A stretch of DNA of 64,000 nucleotides from Streptomyces venezuelae (GTDB taxonomy: Bacteria > Actinomycetota > Actinomycetes > Streptomycetales > Streptomycetaceae), in the NCBI RefSeq assembly GCF_008642275.1, contig NZ_CP029189.1, positions 248,001 through 312,000 of the forward strand. The letters run 5' to 3'. Within the stretch, counting starts at the first letter, position 1. Each line of letters begins with the position of its first letter. This document shows positions 7,479 to 15,848 of this stretch, one piece after another. A model generated the notes under the pieces. The model was not told where the DNA came from, did no database searches, and worked only from the letters and a program-made list of their open reading frames with translations. The position numbers were made by a program, and so were the translations under genes.

Positions 7479-8801
7479 CGGGTGGGGACTCGGGGGACCC
7501 GGGGGGCTCGGGGCGGGGGGCGTCTCGTCCGCGGGGACGCCGGTGTCCTCGGCGAGGAAGTCCACGACCGCGAGGGCGAAGAGCAGGGCGAGGGCGAGAC
7601 CCACGACCACCCAGCCGGTCGGGTAGGACCACAGGATGTAGACGATGGCGGCGATCGCGACCAGGCCCCAGGTGAACCAGGCGCGGTGGCGCCGGATGAA
7701 CGGCCCCACCGGACCGGTGCGCAGGCCCAGCCGGTCGGCCGTGGCACGTGTGGCGACGATGCCGGAGTGCCAGATCTGGCGGACCGCCGTGGCGTACTTG
7801 CCCGGACCGGACAGCCAGGCGGCGAGGGCGATCACGATGCCGAGGACCACGACCATGCGGATCGTCGTGCGCAGGAGCCGGATCATCGCATCGTAGACGG
7901 AGCCGGCCGCGGCCTGGTTGACGGTGTCCGGGAGGGCGTTGAGGTAGACGGTGCGGAAGACGGTCAGGCCGAGGCCGAGGACGGCGGCGGCGAACGCGAC
8001 CGCGAGGGCCGCGGTGACCAGGACGCGCCGCCGGTGAGCGGAGAGCAGGACGCCCGCGGCGACGAGCAGGATGGCGATGATCGGCAGCCACAGACCGAGG
8101 ATCTCAAGGAGCTTGAAGCCCGTCTTGACCCGGCCGATGTCGTTGGACTGCACGACGGTGAAGTCGGTGTGGATCTCGGGGATCTTGGCCGCGACGCCCA
8201 TCCCGGCGTCCACGAGCCGCGTCTTGACCTGTTCGATCACCGGCGCGAGGTCGATGGTCACGGCGTCGTTCTTGATCTCCACGGCGCCGTCACCGCTGCC
8301 GGTCAGGGCTTTGACGAGCGAGGCGTGGATCGTACGGTTGGCGTTGGTCCAGATCGTCTCGAACTGGGGCGACGCGATGACGTCCTGCGCCTTCTCCTTC
8401 ACGAAGCTGCTGACCGCGCCCTCCAGCGAGCCGCCGAGCTTGCCCAGGGCCTTCTGGAGCAGCGGCCGCTGGTCGGGGGCCACGTCCTCCAGCAGGGTCT
8501 CCAGGTCGAGGTGCTCCATGAGGGCGGCCGTGACGCGGTTCGCGGCGGCCGCCTGGACATCCGCGTCGGAGGCCAGCGGGGCGACCGTGGAGACGTAGCG
8601 GTCCGTGTTCCCCACGATGCTGGACGTCCAGGAGGCCACGATGCCGAGCGGGGCCAGCACGCAGCCGATGATGATCAGCACTGCGGACAGCAGCGACTTC
8701 ATGCGGTGCTTCGGAGGGGGCCGGCGCGCGACCTCCGCTTCCAGGGTTGCGACCCTGGCCCGCAGCGCCGCGAGTTCGCCCGCGCTCTCGTCACCCTGCA
8801 T
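7473..8801 (-). CDS. Membrane protein with large extracytoplasmic domain, function unknown
   Basis: A 442-residue protein. Residues 1-30 form a short coiled coil (ELAALRARVATLEAEV). TM1 is at about 35-58. A roughly 190-residue extracytoplasmic region follows, rich in charged helices (VTAALMEHLDLETLLEDVAP, VKEKAQDVI, NRTIHASLVKAL). A C-terminal block has four or five TM segments (about 255-420), ending in a Pro-rich tail. AGGAGG sits 6 nt before ATG 8801. I do not recognise a named family; the architecture is common in Streptomyces. It shares the 463-bp upstream region with helR, reading away from it. Confidence 0.85.
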   Translation of the reverse strand: MQGDESAGELAALRARVATLEAEVARRPPPKHRMKSLLSAVLIIIGCVLAPLGIVASWTSSIVGNTDRYVSTVAPLASDADVQAAAANRVTAALMEHLDLETLLEDVAPDQRPLLQKALGKLGGSLEGAVSSFVKEKAQDVIASPQFETIWTNANRTIHASLVKALTGSGDGAVEIKNDAVTIDLAPVIEQVKTRLVDAGMGVAAKIPEIHTDFTVVQSNDIGRVKTGFKLLEILGLWLPIIAILLVAAGVLLSAHRRRVLVTAALAVAFAAAVLGLGLTVFRTVYLNALPDTVNQAAAGSVYDAMIRLLRTTIRMVVVLGIVIALAAWLSGPGKYATAVRQIWHSGIVATRATADRLGLRTGPVGPFIRRHRAWFTWGLVAIAAIVYILWSYPTGWVVVGLALALLFALAVVDFLAEDTGVPADETPPAPSPPGPPSPHPS

Positions 8802-9264
8802 GGCTGACCTCCTAGGGGGCGGGAGCCGTGAACCCCTCGGGACTTCGGTGGACGACGCTGAAGCCGTGCCAAGGCAGGCGGTGGCGGCTCTCCTTGCCCC
8901 ACAGCCTGCCCCGGCGGGCAGGGCGCGGCATCCGCAGTTCGGCCGTACGGATGAACGGGGCAGGGCGCCTGGGCCACAGGCCGGCGGGTACGCGGAAGTG
9001 GGCGCGCCACGCGCAGTCATACGGGAGGGGGAGGACGTCCGTACCGGGCGGACGATCAGGGGAAGGGAGGAGTACCCACTCCTTTCCACTCTCAAGTTAT
9101 AACGCACAGGGGGGCTTGCGGCAAGGCCCCACTCGTACCGCAGAATCGCTCCTCGAAGCCAGGACCTGCGAAAACGGGAGATCCCCCTCGTGCATGCGCT
9201 GTTGTCGGTTGACGGGTCGTTCGATGAGTTCGCGGGTGTACCGCCGCAGATCGGAGCTACTGAT
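8802..9264. other. Intergenic control region upstream of helR
   Basis: 463 bp between the divergent membrane-protein gene and helR. It holds a small hairpin (CCTGCCC, CGGC loop, GGGCAGG) near 8911-8928, an AGGAGT/ACTCCT inverted repeat near 9067-9083, the only AT-rich hexamer (TATAAC, 9098-9103), and the RAE-like element 9111-9130. No convincing gene lies here; the minus-strand reading is Pro/Arg-rich noise. Confidence 0.75.
9111..9130. promoter_or_regulatory. Rifamycin-associated element (RAE)
   Basis: GGGGCTTGCGGCAAGGCCCC, an imperfect inverted repeat. It fits the consensus I remember for the RAE found upstream of rifampin-inactivating enzymes and helR (GGGGCTTGCGNCAAGGCCCC). It lies 8 bp downstream of a TATAAC -10-like sequence and 134 bp upstream of the HelR ATG. 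It predicts rifamycin-inducible expression of helR. Confidence 0.88.
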
Positions 9265-11427
9265 ATGACCTCCCTGACCACCAGTGCGTTCGACCTTCCC
9301 GCCCGCCTCTCCCCCAAGGCCGACCCGGCGCTGATCGGCGCCGACGAGAAGCACTTCGCGGCCGTCGCGGCGAGCCTCGGACAGACCGTCGCCGAGCTGT
9401 CCGACCGCCTCGAAGCCCTGCGCAGGGCCCCCGGCGGCCTGGGACGGGAGGCGATGGACCGGGACGTGGAGATCCACCGGCTGACGGGCCGTCTGCGGGC
9501 GCTGCGTCGCTTCGGGTTGGACCTGTGCCTCGGGCGCATGGTCCTCGACGGCGACCCCGAGCCCGTGTACATCGGGCGGCTCGGCCTCACCGACGGTGCG
9601 GGGAGCCGGCTGCTGATCGACTGGCGCTCGCCCGCGGCCGAGCCGTTCTTCGCCGCGACCCACGCCGACCCGATGGGTCTGGCGAGCCGCCGCAGGTACC
9701 GCTGGACCGGCGGCCGGGTCGGGGACTACTGGGACGAGGTGTTCACCGCCGACGGGTTCGAGGGGCACGCCGCGCTCGACGACCAGTCCGCCTTCATCGC
9801 CGGACTGGGCAGCAGCCGGTCGCCGCGGATGCGTGACGTGCTCGCCACCATCCAGTCCGACCAGGACGCCGTCATCCGCGCGGGTTCCCGTGGCGCCCTC
9901 GTCGTCGACGGCGGTCCGGGCACGGGCAAGACGGTGGTGGCCCTGCACCGCACGGCCCATCTCCTCTACTCCGACCCGCGCCTCGGCCACCGCCGCGGCG
10001 GCGTGCTGTTCGTCGGTCCGCACCAGCCCTACCTGGCCTACGTCGCCGATGTGCTGCCCAGCCTCGGCGAGGAGGGCGTACAGACGTGCACCGTGCGGGA
10101 CCTCGTCGCCGAGGGGGCCGCGGCGAGCGCCGAGGCCGACCCGCGGGTGGCGTTCCTCAAGTCGTCGGCGGACATGGTCAAGGCGGTCGAGAAGGCCGTG
10201 CGGATCTACGAGGAGCCGCCCACCGAGGGGATGACGGTCACGACGCCCTGGTCCGACGTCTGGCTGAGCCCGGACGACTGGGCCGAGGCCTTCGGGGCGG
10301 CCGCCGGTACGCCGCACAACGAGGCGCGCGAGCAGATCTGGGAGGAGCTGGTGACGATCCTGCTCGACAAGTTCGACGACGAGGACCTCTCGCCCGACCT
10401 GCTGCGCAGATCCCTGCGGTACGACGAGGAGCTGGCCGGGACCCTCGACCGGGCGTGGCCGACGATCGACGCGGCCGATCTCGTCGGGGACCTGTGGTCG
10501 GTGCCGTCCTACCTGCGGATGTGCGCCCCGTGGCTCGCCCGCGAGGACGTGGCGCTGCTGCAGCGCGCGGACGCCCAGGCCTGGACGGTGTCCGACCTGC
10601 CGCTCCTGGACGCGGCGCGGCAGCGGCTCGGCGACCCGGAGTCGGCGCGGCGGCTGCGGCGGCGCAGCGCCGCGGTGGCGGCCGAGCGTGAGCGCATGGC
10701 CGGAGTCATCGACGACCTGCTCGCGGCCGACGACGACGGTGAGGGCGCCGTGACGATGCTGCGCGGCAAGGACTTGCAGGACAGCCTGGTCGACGAGGGC
10801 GCGCTGCCCGGTGCGGACCCGGACCTGCTCGCCGGACCGTTCGCGCACGTGGTCGTGGACGAGGCCCAGGAACTGACCGACGCGGAGTGGCAGATGCTGC
10901 TGCTGCGCTGCCCGTCCCGGAGCTTCACCATCGTCGGGGACCGCGCCCAGGCCCGGCAGGGGTTCACCGAGTCCTGGCGGGAGCGGCTGGAGCGGATCGG
11001 GTTCGACCGGATCGACGTGGCCTCCCTCGGCATCAACTACCGGACGCCCGAGGAGGTCATGGCGGTGGCGGAGCCGGCCATCCGGGAAGCGCTCCCGGAC
11101 GCCAACGTGCCGGCCTCGGTCCGCAGCAGCGGCGTTCCCGTCGTCCACGGCTCCGCCGAGGACCTGGACGCGGTCCTCGACGGCTGGCTCGACGCGCACG
11201 CCGACGGGGTCGCCTGTGTCATCGCCGCCGAAGGCAGCGGGGCCGGTGCCCACCGGGAGGGTGCCCGGGTCCGGTCGCTCACGCCCGGTCTGTCGAAGGG
11301 GCTGGAGTTCGACCTCGTCGTCCTCGTCGACCCGCAGACCTTCGGTACGGGGATCGCGGGAGCGGTCGACCGCTATGTCGCGATGACCCGGGCGACGCAG
11401 CGGCTCGTCGTCCTCACGCGTTCCTGA
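9265..11427 (+). CDS. helR: HelR, RNA polymerase-associated helicase-like ATPase
   Basis: A 720-residue UvrD/HelD-type protein. The N-terminal helical arm (about 15-75) includes a REAMDRDVEIHRLTGRLRALRRF coiled coil. Walker A GGPGTGKTVV lies near residue 215, Walker B VVVDEAQELTDAEW near 529, and C-terminal helicase motifs GINYRTPEEVM and VAMTRATQRLVVL close the protein. HelR in Streptomyces binds RNA polymerase, displaces rifamycins and recycles stalled enzyme; the RAE upstream supports HelR over housekeeping HelD. ATG 9265 has GGAG 8 nt upstream; GTG 9190 (25 residues longer, GGGAG upstream) is a rival start. Its end overlaps the convergent gene by 14 nt. Confidence 0.9.
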   Translation: MTSLTTSAFDLPARLSPKADPALIGADEKHFAAVAASLGQTVAELSDRLEALRRAPGGLGREAMDRDVEIHRLTGRLRALRRFGLDLCLGRMVLDGDPEPVYIGRLGLTDGAGSRLLIDWRSPAAEPFFAATHADPMGLASRRRYRWTGGRVGDYWDEVFTADGFEGHAALDDQSAFIAGLGSSRSPRMRDVLATIQSDQDAVIRAGSRGALVVDGGPGTGKTVVALHRTAHLLYSDPRLGHRRGGVLFVGPHQPYLAYVADVLPSLGEEGVQTCTVRDLVAEGAAASAEADPRVAFLKSSADMVKAVEKAVRIYEEPPTEGMTVTTPWSDVWLSPDDWAEAFGAAAGTPHNEAREQIWEELVTILLDKFDDEDLSPDLLRRSLRYDEELAGTLDRAWPTIDAADLVGDLWSVPSYLRMCAPWLAREDVALLQRADAQAWTVSDLPLLDAARQRLGDPESARRLRRRSAAVAAERERMAGVIDDLLAADDDGEGAVTMLRGKDLQDSLVDEGALPGADPDLLAGPFAHVVVDEAQELTDAEWQMLLLRCPSRSFTIVGDRAQARQGFTESWRERLERIGFDRIDVASLGINYRTPEEVMAVAEPAIREALPDANVPASVRSSGVPVVHGSAEDLDAVLDGWLDAHADGVACVIAAEGSGAGAHREGARVRSLTPGLSKGLEFDLVVLVDPQTFGTGIAGAVDRYVAMTRATQRLVVLTRS

Positions 11428-12835
11428 CCGGCTCGTGGGACCGGTCCGCCCCGGCGCCCGGCCGGCCGGACCCGCGCCGCCGCCGGAGCGCCGCGGCCAC
11501 GAGGATCACCGCGACCGCGGCTCCGTACGCGGTGGCGCTCAGCGCCGGCCGGTGGCCGAGGACCGGCGCGAGGAGGTAGCAGGCCGCGCCCGCGAGGGCG
11601 ATGCCGAGCCATTCCCAGCGTCCGTCCAGGGCCACGAGGGCGATCAGGAGCAACGCGTACCAGGAGTAGCCGGGGGTGAGGAGCGCGAAGGCCCAGCCGG
11701 TGACCAGGAGGGCGCCGCTCCACGGGCGCCGGGGGTCGCCGCGCCACATCACGTACAGGGACACGCCAGCCATGGCGGCGAGGAGCACCGGGAGCGCCCA
11801 GCTGTCGGGCAGGAGGAGGCGCAGCAGGGCGTAGCGGGAGCCGTCCGAGGGGTCGTCGTAGCCCTCCTCGTCCACGTAGCCGCCGAGGTAGCCGAGGACG
11901 GAGCCGTGCGAGAGGAGGACGTAGGGGAGGTAGGCCAGCAGGGTGAAGGCGGCGGCGGGGACCAGGACGGCGGCCGCGTCGCGGACCCGGCGCACCCCGG
12001 ACAGCGCGCCCGGCAGGACGACCGCGGGCATGAGTTTGGTGGCGACGGCGGCGCCGAGCACCAGGCCTCCGGCGGCCCGGCGGCGCAGGCCGCGCTCCGC
12101 GACGAGACCGAGACCGGTCACGGCGAGCAGCACGCCGAGCACGTCCACGTGCGCGTTGTTCACGGCTTCGATCGGTACGGCGGGACACCAGGCCCAGTAC
12201 GCGGCGTGGCGCGGGTCCCCGCCCCGGCGGCGCAGGATCAGCAGCAGCGCGCCCGTCACACCGAGGGAGAGGAGCCCGGCCCCGGTCTGGAGCGGCTTGT
12301 GCCGGGCTCCGGCCGGGGAGAGCCGGTCGACCACCAGGAAGTACGCCTCGGCCACGGGCGGGTAGATGGTGTGCACGGCGGGCCGGTTGATGCGGGTGCA
12401 GTGCGGGACGGGCCCGCCGCCGGGAATCGGGGCGCGGTCCGGTCCCGTGCAGGCGGCGCCCGTCGGGAAGAGCCAGGGGTCCCGCAGGCGGGCCGGTTCC
12501 GGGTCCTGCGGGGCGTGGTCGTACGGGGAGATGCCGGCCGACTGGACGCGGCCGTCCCAGGCGTAGCGGTAGGAGTCGGTGCTGGTACGGGGCGGTGCCA
12601 CCAGCCCGGTCACGGCGACGGCGACGGCTCCGGCGAGGAGCAGGGGCACGACGCGGTCGGCCGGGACCCCGCGCAGCGCGAGCAGGGCGAGGGCGAACAG
12701 CGCCCAGCAGACCGCGTACCGGAGGAACAGCCCCACGGAGTCGGTGAAGTAGCCGTCGTGGCGGATGGCCAGGACGAGGACGGCGGTCAGGGCGGCGAGG
12801 GCCGCGAGTGCGGTCGGGACGGTGCGCGGTTTCAC
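11414..12835 (-). CDS. GT87/DUF2029-type polyprenol-phosphate mannosyltransferase
   Basis: A 473-residue GT-C glycosyltransferase with 10 or more TM segments. The first extracytoplasmic loop carries STDSYRYAWDGRVQSAGISPYDHAP (acidic D/YRYAWDGR motif near 80-90), followed by YPPVAEAYF, as in mycobacterial-type alpha-mannosyltransferases that use polyprenyl-P-mannose outside the membrane. AVATKLMPAVVLPG and GYVDEEGYDD follow. The GTG start at 12835 lacks a clear ribosome site, so it may be leaderless or start nearby. It is divergent from the molybdopterin oxidoreductase and lies 51 bp from a motif shared with two other promoters of this cluster. Confidence 0.85.
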   Translation of the reverse strand: MKPRTVPTALAALAALTAVLVLAIRHDGYFTDSVGLFLRYAVCWALFALALLALRGVPADRVVPLLLAGAVAVAVTGLVAPPRTSTDSYRYAWDGRVQSAGISPYDHAPQDPEPARLRDPWLFPTGAACTGPDRAPIPGGGPVPHCTRINRPAVHTIYPPVAEAYFLVVDRLSPAGARHKPLQTGAGLLSLGVTGALLLILRRRGGDPRHAAYWAWCPAVPIEAVNNAHVDVLGVLLAVTGLGLVAERGLRRRAAGGLVLGAAVATKLMPAVVLPGALSGVRRVRDAAAVLVPAAAFTLLAYLPYVLLSHGSVLGYLGGYVDEEGYDDPSDGSRYALLRLLLPDSWALPVLLAAMAGVSLYVMWRGDPRRPWSGALLVTGWAFALLTPGYSWYALLLIALVALDGRWEWLGIALAGAACYLLAPVLGHRPALSATAYGAAVAVILVAAALRRRRGSGRPGAGADRSHEPVRNA

Positions 12836-12885
12836 CCCCGCAGCGTTCCAGCAACGGCTGCGGATGGGGCGTGCGCCGTCCCGCA

Positions 12886-12907
12886 CGTCCGCATTCCGTA
12901 AGGTGTC
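12886..12907 (-). promoter_or_regulatory. Shared cluster motif, site 1
   Basis: Read on the minus strand this is GACACCTTACGGAATGCGGA(CG). It ends 51 bp upstream of the GT87 start. An alignment with site 2 (16605-16624) extends to about 31 bp with 24 identities. Probable activator or sigma-factor site in the divergent region between the GT87 and molybdopterin genes. Confidence 0.55.
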
Positions 12908-12947
12908 CAAGCCTCCCACCGGGGCGTCGGCGAGGTGTGATGGGCTC

Positions 12948-14090
12948 ATGCGCTTCACTCCGCCCCCGGGCCCGCCGATCACCTTCAGGGCGCGGCTGCA
13001 CGACGCCCGTACCGCGACGGTGATCGGCCGCCTGCTCGGGCTCGCCGTCGTCGTCTGTTTCGCCACCGGTGTGCTCAGCCACTTCCTCCAGCAGCCGCCG
13101 GTCTGGCTCGCCGACCGATTGCCGAGCCGTCCGTCCTGGGGCTACCGGCTCACCCAGGGCCTGCACGTGGCCTCGGGCACCGCCGCGATCCCGCTGCTGC
13201 TGGCCAAGCTGTGGACGGTCTACCCGCGGCTGTTCGCGTGGCCGCCGGTGCGGTCCGTGCTGCACGCGCTGGAGCGCCTCTCGGTGGCCGTACTCGTCGC
13301 CGCCGCGATCTTCCAGCTGTTCACCGGTCTGCTGAACACCTTCCAGTGGTACCCCTGGCCGTTCTCGTTCGTACCCGTGCACTACGCCGTCGCCTGGCTG
13401 CTGCTGGGAGCACTGCTGCTGCACGTCGCCGTGCAATGGCCGCGGATCCGGGACCACTTCACCCGCCGCTCCCCCGGCACCCTGGCCCTGCCCGAGGCCG
13501 ACGGGCCGGACCGCCGGCAGCTGCTGGCGGCCGTCGCGGCGGGGGTGGGCGCGGTCACGCTGACCACGGTCGGGCAGTCGGTCACCGCGCTCGGGCCGCT
13601 GGAGCTGTTCGCGCCGCGCAGCCCGGCCCACGGGCCGCAGGGGCTGCCGGTGAACCGTACGGCCGCCGCGGCACGCGTCACCGAGGCCTCGCTGGACGGC
13701 TGGCGGCTGACCCTGGCCGGGCCGCGCCCGTCCACCCTCACGCTGGAGGAGCTGCGCGCCCTGCCGCAGCACGAGGTGACCCTGCCCATCGCCTGTGTGG
13801 AGGGCTGGAGCAAGTCCGCCCGGTGGACGGGGGTCCGGGTACGGGACCTGCTGGAGCGGGCCGGCGGGGGACCCGACGCCCGCTGCCGGGTGGTGTCGCT
13901 GGAGGTGGCGGGCGCGTACCGGGTGATGGAGATGGGCCGTCTGTACGCGCAGGACCCGCTCACTCTGCTGGCCCTGCGCCTGAACGGTGAGGTGCTGTCC
14001 CTGGACCACGGCTATCCGGCGCGGATCATCGCCCCGAACCGGCCGGGCGTGCTCCAGACCAAGTGGGTCGGCCGGCTGGAGGTGGCGTGA
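12948..14090 (+). CDS. Membrane molybdopterin-dependent oxidoreductase with cytochrome b-like N-terminus
   Basis: A 380-residue fusion. The N-terminal half has about five TM segments with paired histidines (GLHVASG, LLHVAVQWPRIRDHF) like a b-type cytochrome. TM residues 190-215 lead to an extracytoplasmic SUOX/YedY-type Mo-cofactor domain, with TLEELRALPQHEV, the Mo-ligand Cys in LPIACVEGWSKSARWTGVRV and LDHGYPARIIAPNRPG. Expected role: transfer of electrons between the membrane and an extracytoplasmic substrate, perhaps oxidised Met or another sulfoxide; the substrate is not shown. TGATG couples it to the following small membrane gene. Confidence 0.9.
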   Translation: MRFTPPPGPPITFRARLHDARTATVIGRLLGLAVVVCFATGVLSHFLQQPPVWLADRLPSRPSWGYRLTQGLHVASGTAAIPLLLAKLWTVYPRLFAWPPVRSVLHALERLSVAVLVAAAIFQLFTGLLNTFQWYPWPFSFVPVHYAVAWLLLGALLLHVAVQWPRIRDHFTRRSPGTLALPEADGPDRRQLLAAVAAGVGAVTLTTVGQSVTALGPLELFAPRSPAHGPQGLPVNRTAAAARVTEASLDGWRLTLAGPRPSTLTLEELRALPQHEVTLPIACVEGWSKSARWTGVRVRDLLERAGGGPDARCRVVSLEVAGAYRVMEMGRLYAQDPLTLLALRLNGEVLSLDHGYPARIIAPNRPGVLQTKWVGRLEVA

Positions 14091-14500
14091 TGGGGTTCCG
14101 GTACGTGTGCGGCGGTCTCGGGGTGGCCTTGATGGCCTTCGGTGGCTTCCTGCTGGTGCAGCAGCCCGAGCCGTGGCGGATCGTGCTGTGGCTCGCGGGC
14201 GGGGTCCTCGTCCACGACGGGCTGATCGCCCCTCTCGTGGTCGCGGTCGGGGCGCTCTGCGCGGCGGCGGGCCTGCGTCTGCGCGGGGTCCCGCGCGCCG
14301 CACTGATCGTCGCGGGGTCCCTGACGGTGATCGCCCTGCCGCCGCTCCTGCGCCCCGGGGGTGTGGCCAACGCGTCGGTGCTGCCGTTGGACTATCCGCG
14401 GAACTGGCTGCTGGCGATGGTCGCGATCGCCGCGTTCACGACCGGGCACGTGGGAGCGTGCGTGTGGGCGCGGCGGCGGCAGGCGGCGGCGCGGCGCTGA
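14090..14500 (+). CDS. Small four-TM membrane protein
   Basis: A 136-residue protein with hydrophobic segments at about 8-24, 30-46, 50-80 and 105-126, and a basic C-terminal tail (WARRRQAAARR). Its ATG shares bases with the TGA of the molybdopterin oxidoreductase (TGATG), so it is translationally coupled and may be a membrane partner of that enzyme. No named family is recognised. Transcription should end at the hairpin 14526-14560. Confidence 0.85.
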   Translation: MGFRYVCGGLGVALMAFGGFLLVQQPEPWRIVLWLAGGVLVHDGLIAPLVVAVGALCAAAGLRLRGVPRAALIVAGSLTVIALPPLLRPGGVANASVLPLDYPRNWLLAMVAIAAFTTGHVGACVWARRRQAAARR

Positions 14501-14525
14501 CGAGGGGTGCGGGGTGCGGGGAAAA

Positions 14526-14560
14526 GGGGGAGTTGACGCCGGTGCGGCGTCGACTCCCCC
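14526..14560. terminator. Bidirectional terminator hairpin
   Basis: 16-bp arms (14526-14541 and 14545-14560) with a GTG loop and one G-T pair. The stem is flanked by AAAA on one side and CCTTCT on the other, between convergent genes ending at 14500 (+) and 14575 (-). Confidence 0.85.
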
Positions 14561-14574
14561 CTTCTGCATGCCTG

Positions 14575-15231
14575 TCAGCGTCGCAGGTGTACGAAGCTGC
14601 GGCCGGCAGCCTGCCAGGTGACGGACCGGGTCCAGCCCGCGTCGGCGGCCCGGCCGTACAGGGCGCGGGCGCCGAGCCGGGCCCACCAGAAGGGCGCCCC
14701 TTGGCCGCCGCGGCCGTCGTCGACGTGTACCTCCACGCGTTCGTCCACGTCGGCGGCGGTCACCTCGACCAGCAGGGAGCCGTCAAGTGCGGCGAGCTGG
14801 GCGGCGCGGCCGAGCAGGGCGGCCGGATCGCCACCGATGCCGATGTTGCCGTCGATGAGCAGGACCGTGCCCCAGCGTCCCTCGCCGGGCAGCGGGTCGA
14901 AGACCGACCGGCACAGGGCGCTGCCGCCGGCCCGCGTCGTACGGGCCACGGCCTCGGGGGTGACGTCCACGCCCAGCGCCCGGTGCCCGCGTGCGGCCAG
15001 GGTGGCGACGAGGCGTCCGGGGCCGCAGCCGATGTCCAGGACGGGCCCCGCGCAGCGGGCGAGGACGCCCTCGTCCGCCTCGTCCGGTTCGGCGCACCAC
15101 CGCTCCACGTCCAGGGGCAGCAGCCAGCCGTCCGCGCGCCGCAGGTAGAGGGGGCCCTGGCCGGCGCGCAGCGCGTCGGCGTAGGGGTCGGCCCGCCAGG
15201 CGAGGGCGGGTTCGGCGAGCTGGGCGGTCAT
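14575..15231 (-). CDS. Class I SAM-dependent methyltransferase
   Basis: A 218-residue protein with motif I VLDIGCGPGRLVATLA (about 64-79), the acidic loop GHRALGVDVTPEAV and the post-I region VLLIDGNIGIGGDP. The C-terminus holds a beta-rich segment (SLLVEVTAADVDERVEV) and an aromatic PFWWARLGARALYG. The ATG at 15231 overlaps the TGA of the upstream DUF2064 gene (ATGA), so it is in the same operon as the two GT-A glycosyltransferases. It probably methylates the sugar or lipid product of that pathway; O- or N-specificity is unknown. Confidence 0.88.
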   Translation of the reverse strand: MTAQLAEPALAWRADPYADALRAGQGPLYLRRADGWLLPLDVERWCAEPDEADEGVLARCAGPVLDIGCGPGRLVATLAARGHRALGVDVTPEAVARTTRAGGSALCRSVFDPLPGEGRWGTVLLIDGNIGIGGDPAALLGRAAQLAALDGSLLVEVTAADVDERVEVHVDDGRGGQGAPFWWARLGARALYGRAADAGWTRSVTWQAAGRSFVHLRR

Positions 15232-15848
15232 CGTGTCACCGTGTGGAGGCCGCGGTGGAGGGCGGCGAAGCGGGTACCGGGCACGGCGGCGGCGACCCGT
15301 GCCGCGTCGGCCGGGGTGTCCACGTCGCACAGCTCGGGCAGGTCCCGTACCGCGAGCCCGGAGCCGGTCAGCCGGCCGCGCTGCAGCTCGCCCGTGGTCG
15401 GCAGGGACATCGGCACGCCGAGGAGCAGGGCCGGGTCGGGCTCGGCGAGGCCGAGCGCCCAGAACCCGCCGTCGTCGGCCGGGCCGAACCAGGCGTCCGT
15501 CTCGCCGAAGTCGAGCCCGCGGGCGAGGAGGTCCGCAGTGACCTGCGGCGTGTCCATGCCGATGAGCAGGGCCGGTCCGGCGGCCTGGGCGAAGGCCGCG
15601 GCCAGCCGGGCGTCGAGCCCGCCCGCGCCCTGCGGTACGACCTCGATGCCGTCGGGGAGCCAGGGCCCGGGCGCTCCGTCGAGTACGAGCACGCGCCGGC
15701 GGGCCGGGGTGTCGCGTACGGCGGCCAGGGTGTCCTGAAGTGCGGCGCACGCCAGCGCGGCGGCCTGCTCGGGGGTGAAGTGCGGGGTGAGGCGGGTCTT
15801 GACCCGGCCGGCGACGGGGGCCTTGGCGATGACGAGGAGCGTGCTCAC
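15228..15848 (-). CDS. DUF2064 / TIGR04282-type glycosyltransferase
   Basis: A 206-residue GT-A-like protein with the family start LLVIAKAPVAGRVKTRLTPHFT and helix ALQDTLAAVRDT, then LLIGMDTPQV and GPADDGGFWALGL (the DDGG nucleotide/metal loop), ending LCDVDTPADAARV. Related proteins are labelled arsenosugar glycosyltransferases, but no arsenic genes are nearby here, so that name should not be carried over. GTG start at 15848; its first bases overlap the stop of the upstream GT2 gene, and its own stop overlaps the methyltransferase start. It is the middle gene of a tightly coupled three-gene operon. Confidence 0.9.
   Translation of the reverse strand: MSTLLVIAKAPVAGRVKTRLTPHFTPEQAAALACAALQDTLAAVRDTPARRRVLVLDGAPGPWLPDGIEVVPQGAGGLDARLAAAFAQAAGPALLIGMDTPQVTADLLARGLDFGETDAWFGPADDGGFWALGLAEPDPALLLGVPMSLPTTGELQRGRLTGSGLAVRDLPELCDVDTPADAARVAAAVPGTRFAALHRGLHTVTR

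Noticed and set aside
8802..9010. Minus-strand Pro/Arg-rich reading frame in the helR upstream region
   Set aside because: No ribosome site, no domain, and composition typical of noise; treated as intergenic.
15228..15848. Arsenosugar biosynthesis role for the DUF2064 gene
   Set aside because: No ArsM/ArsS-type or other arsenic gene is present; the family label is by similarity only.
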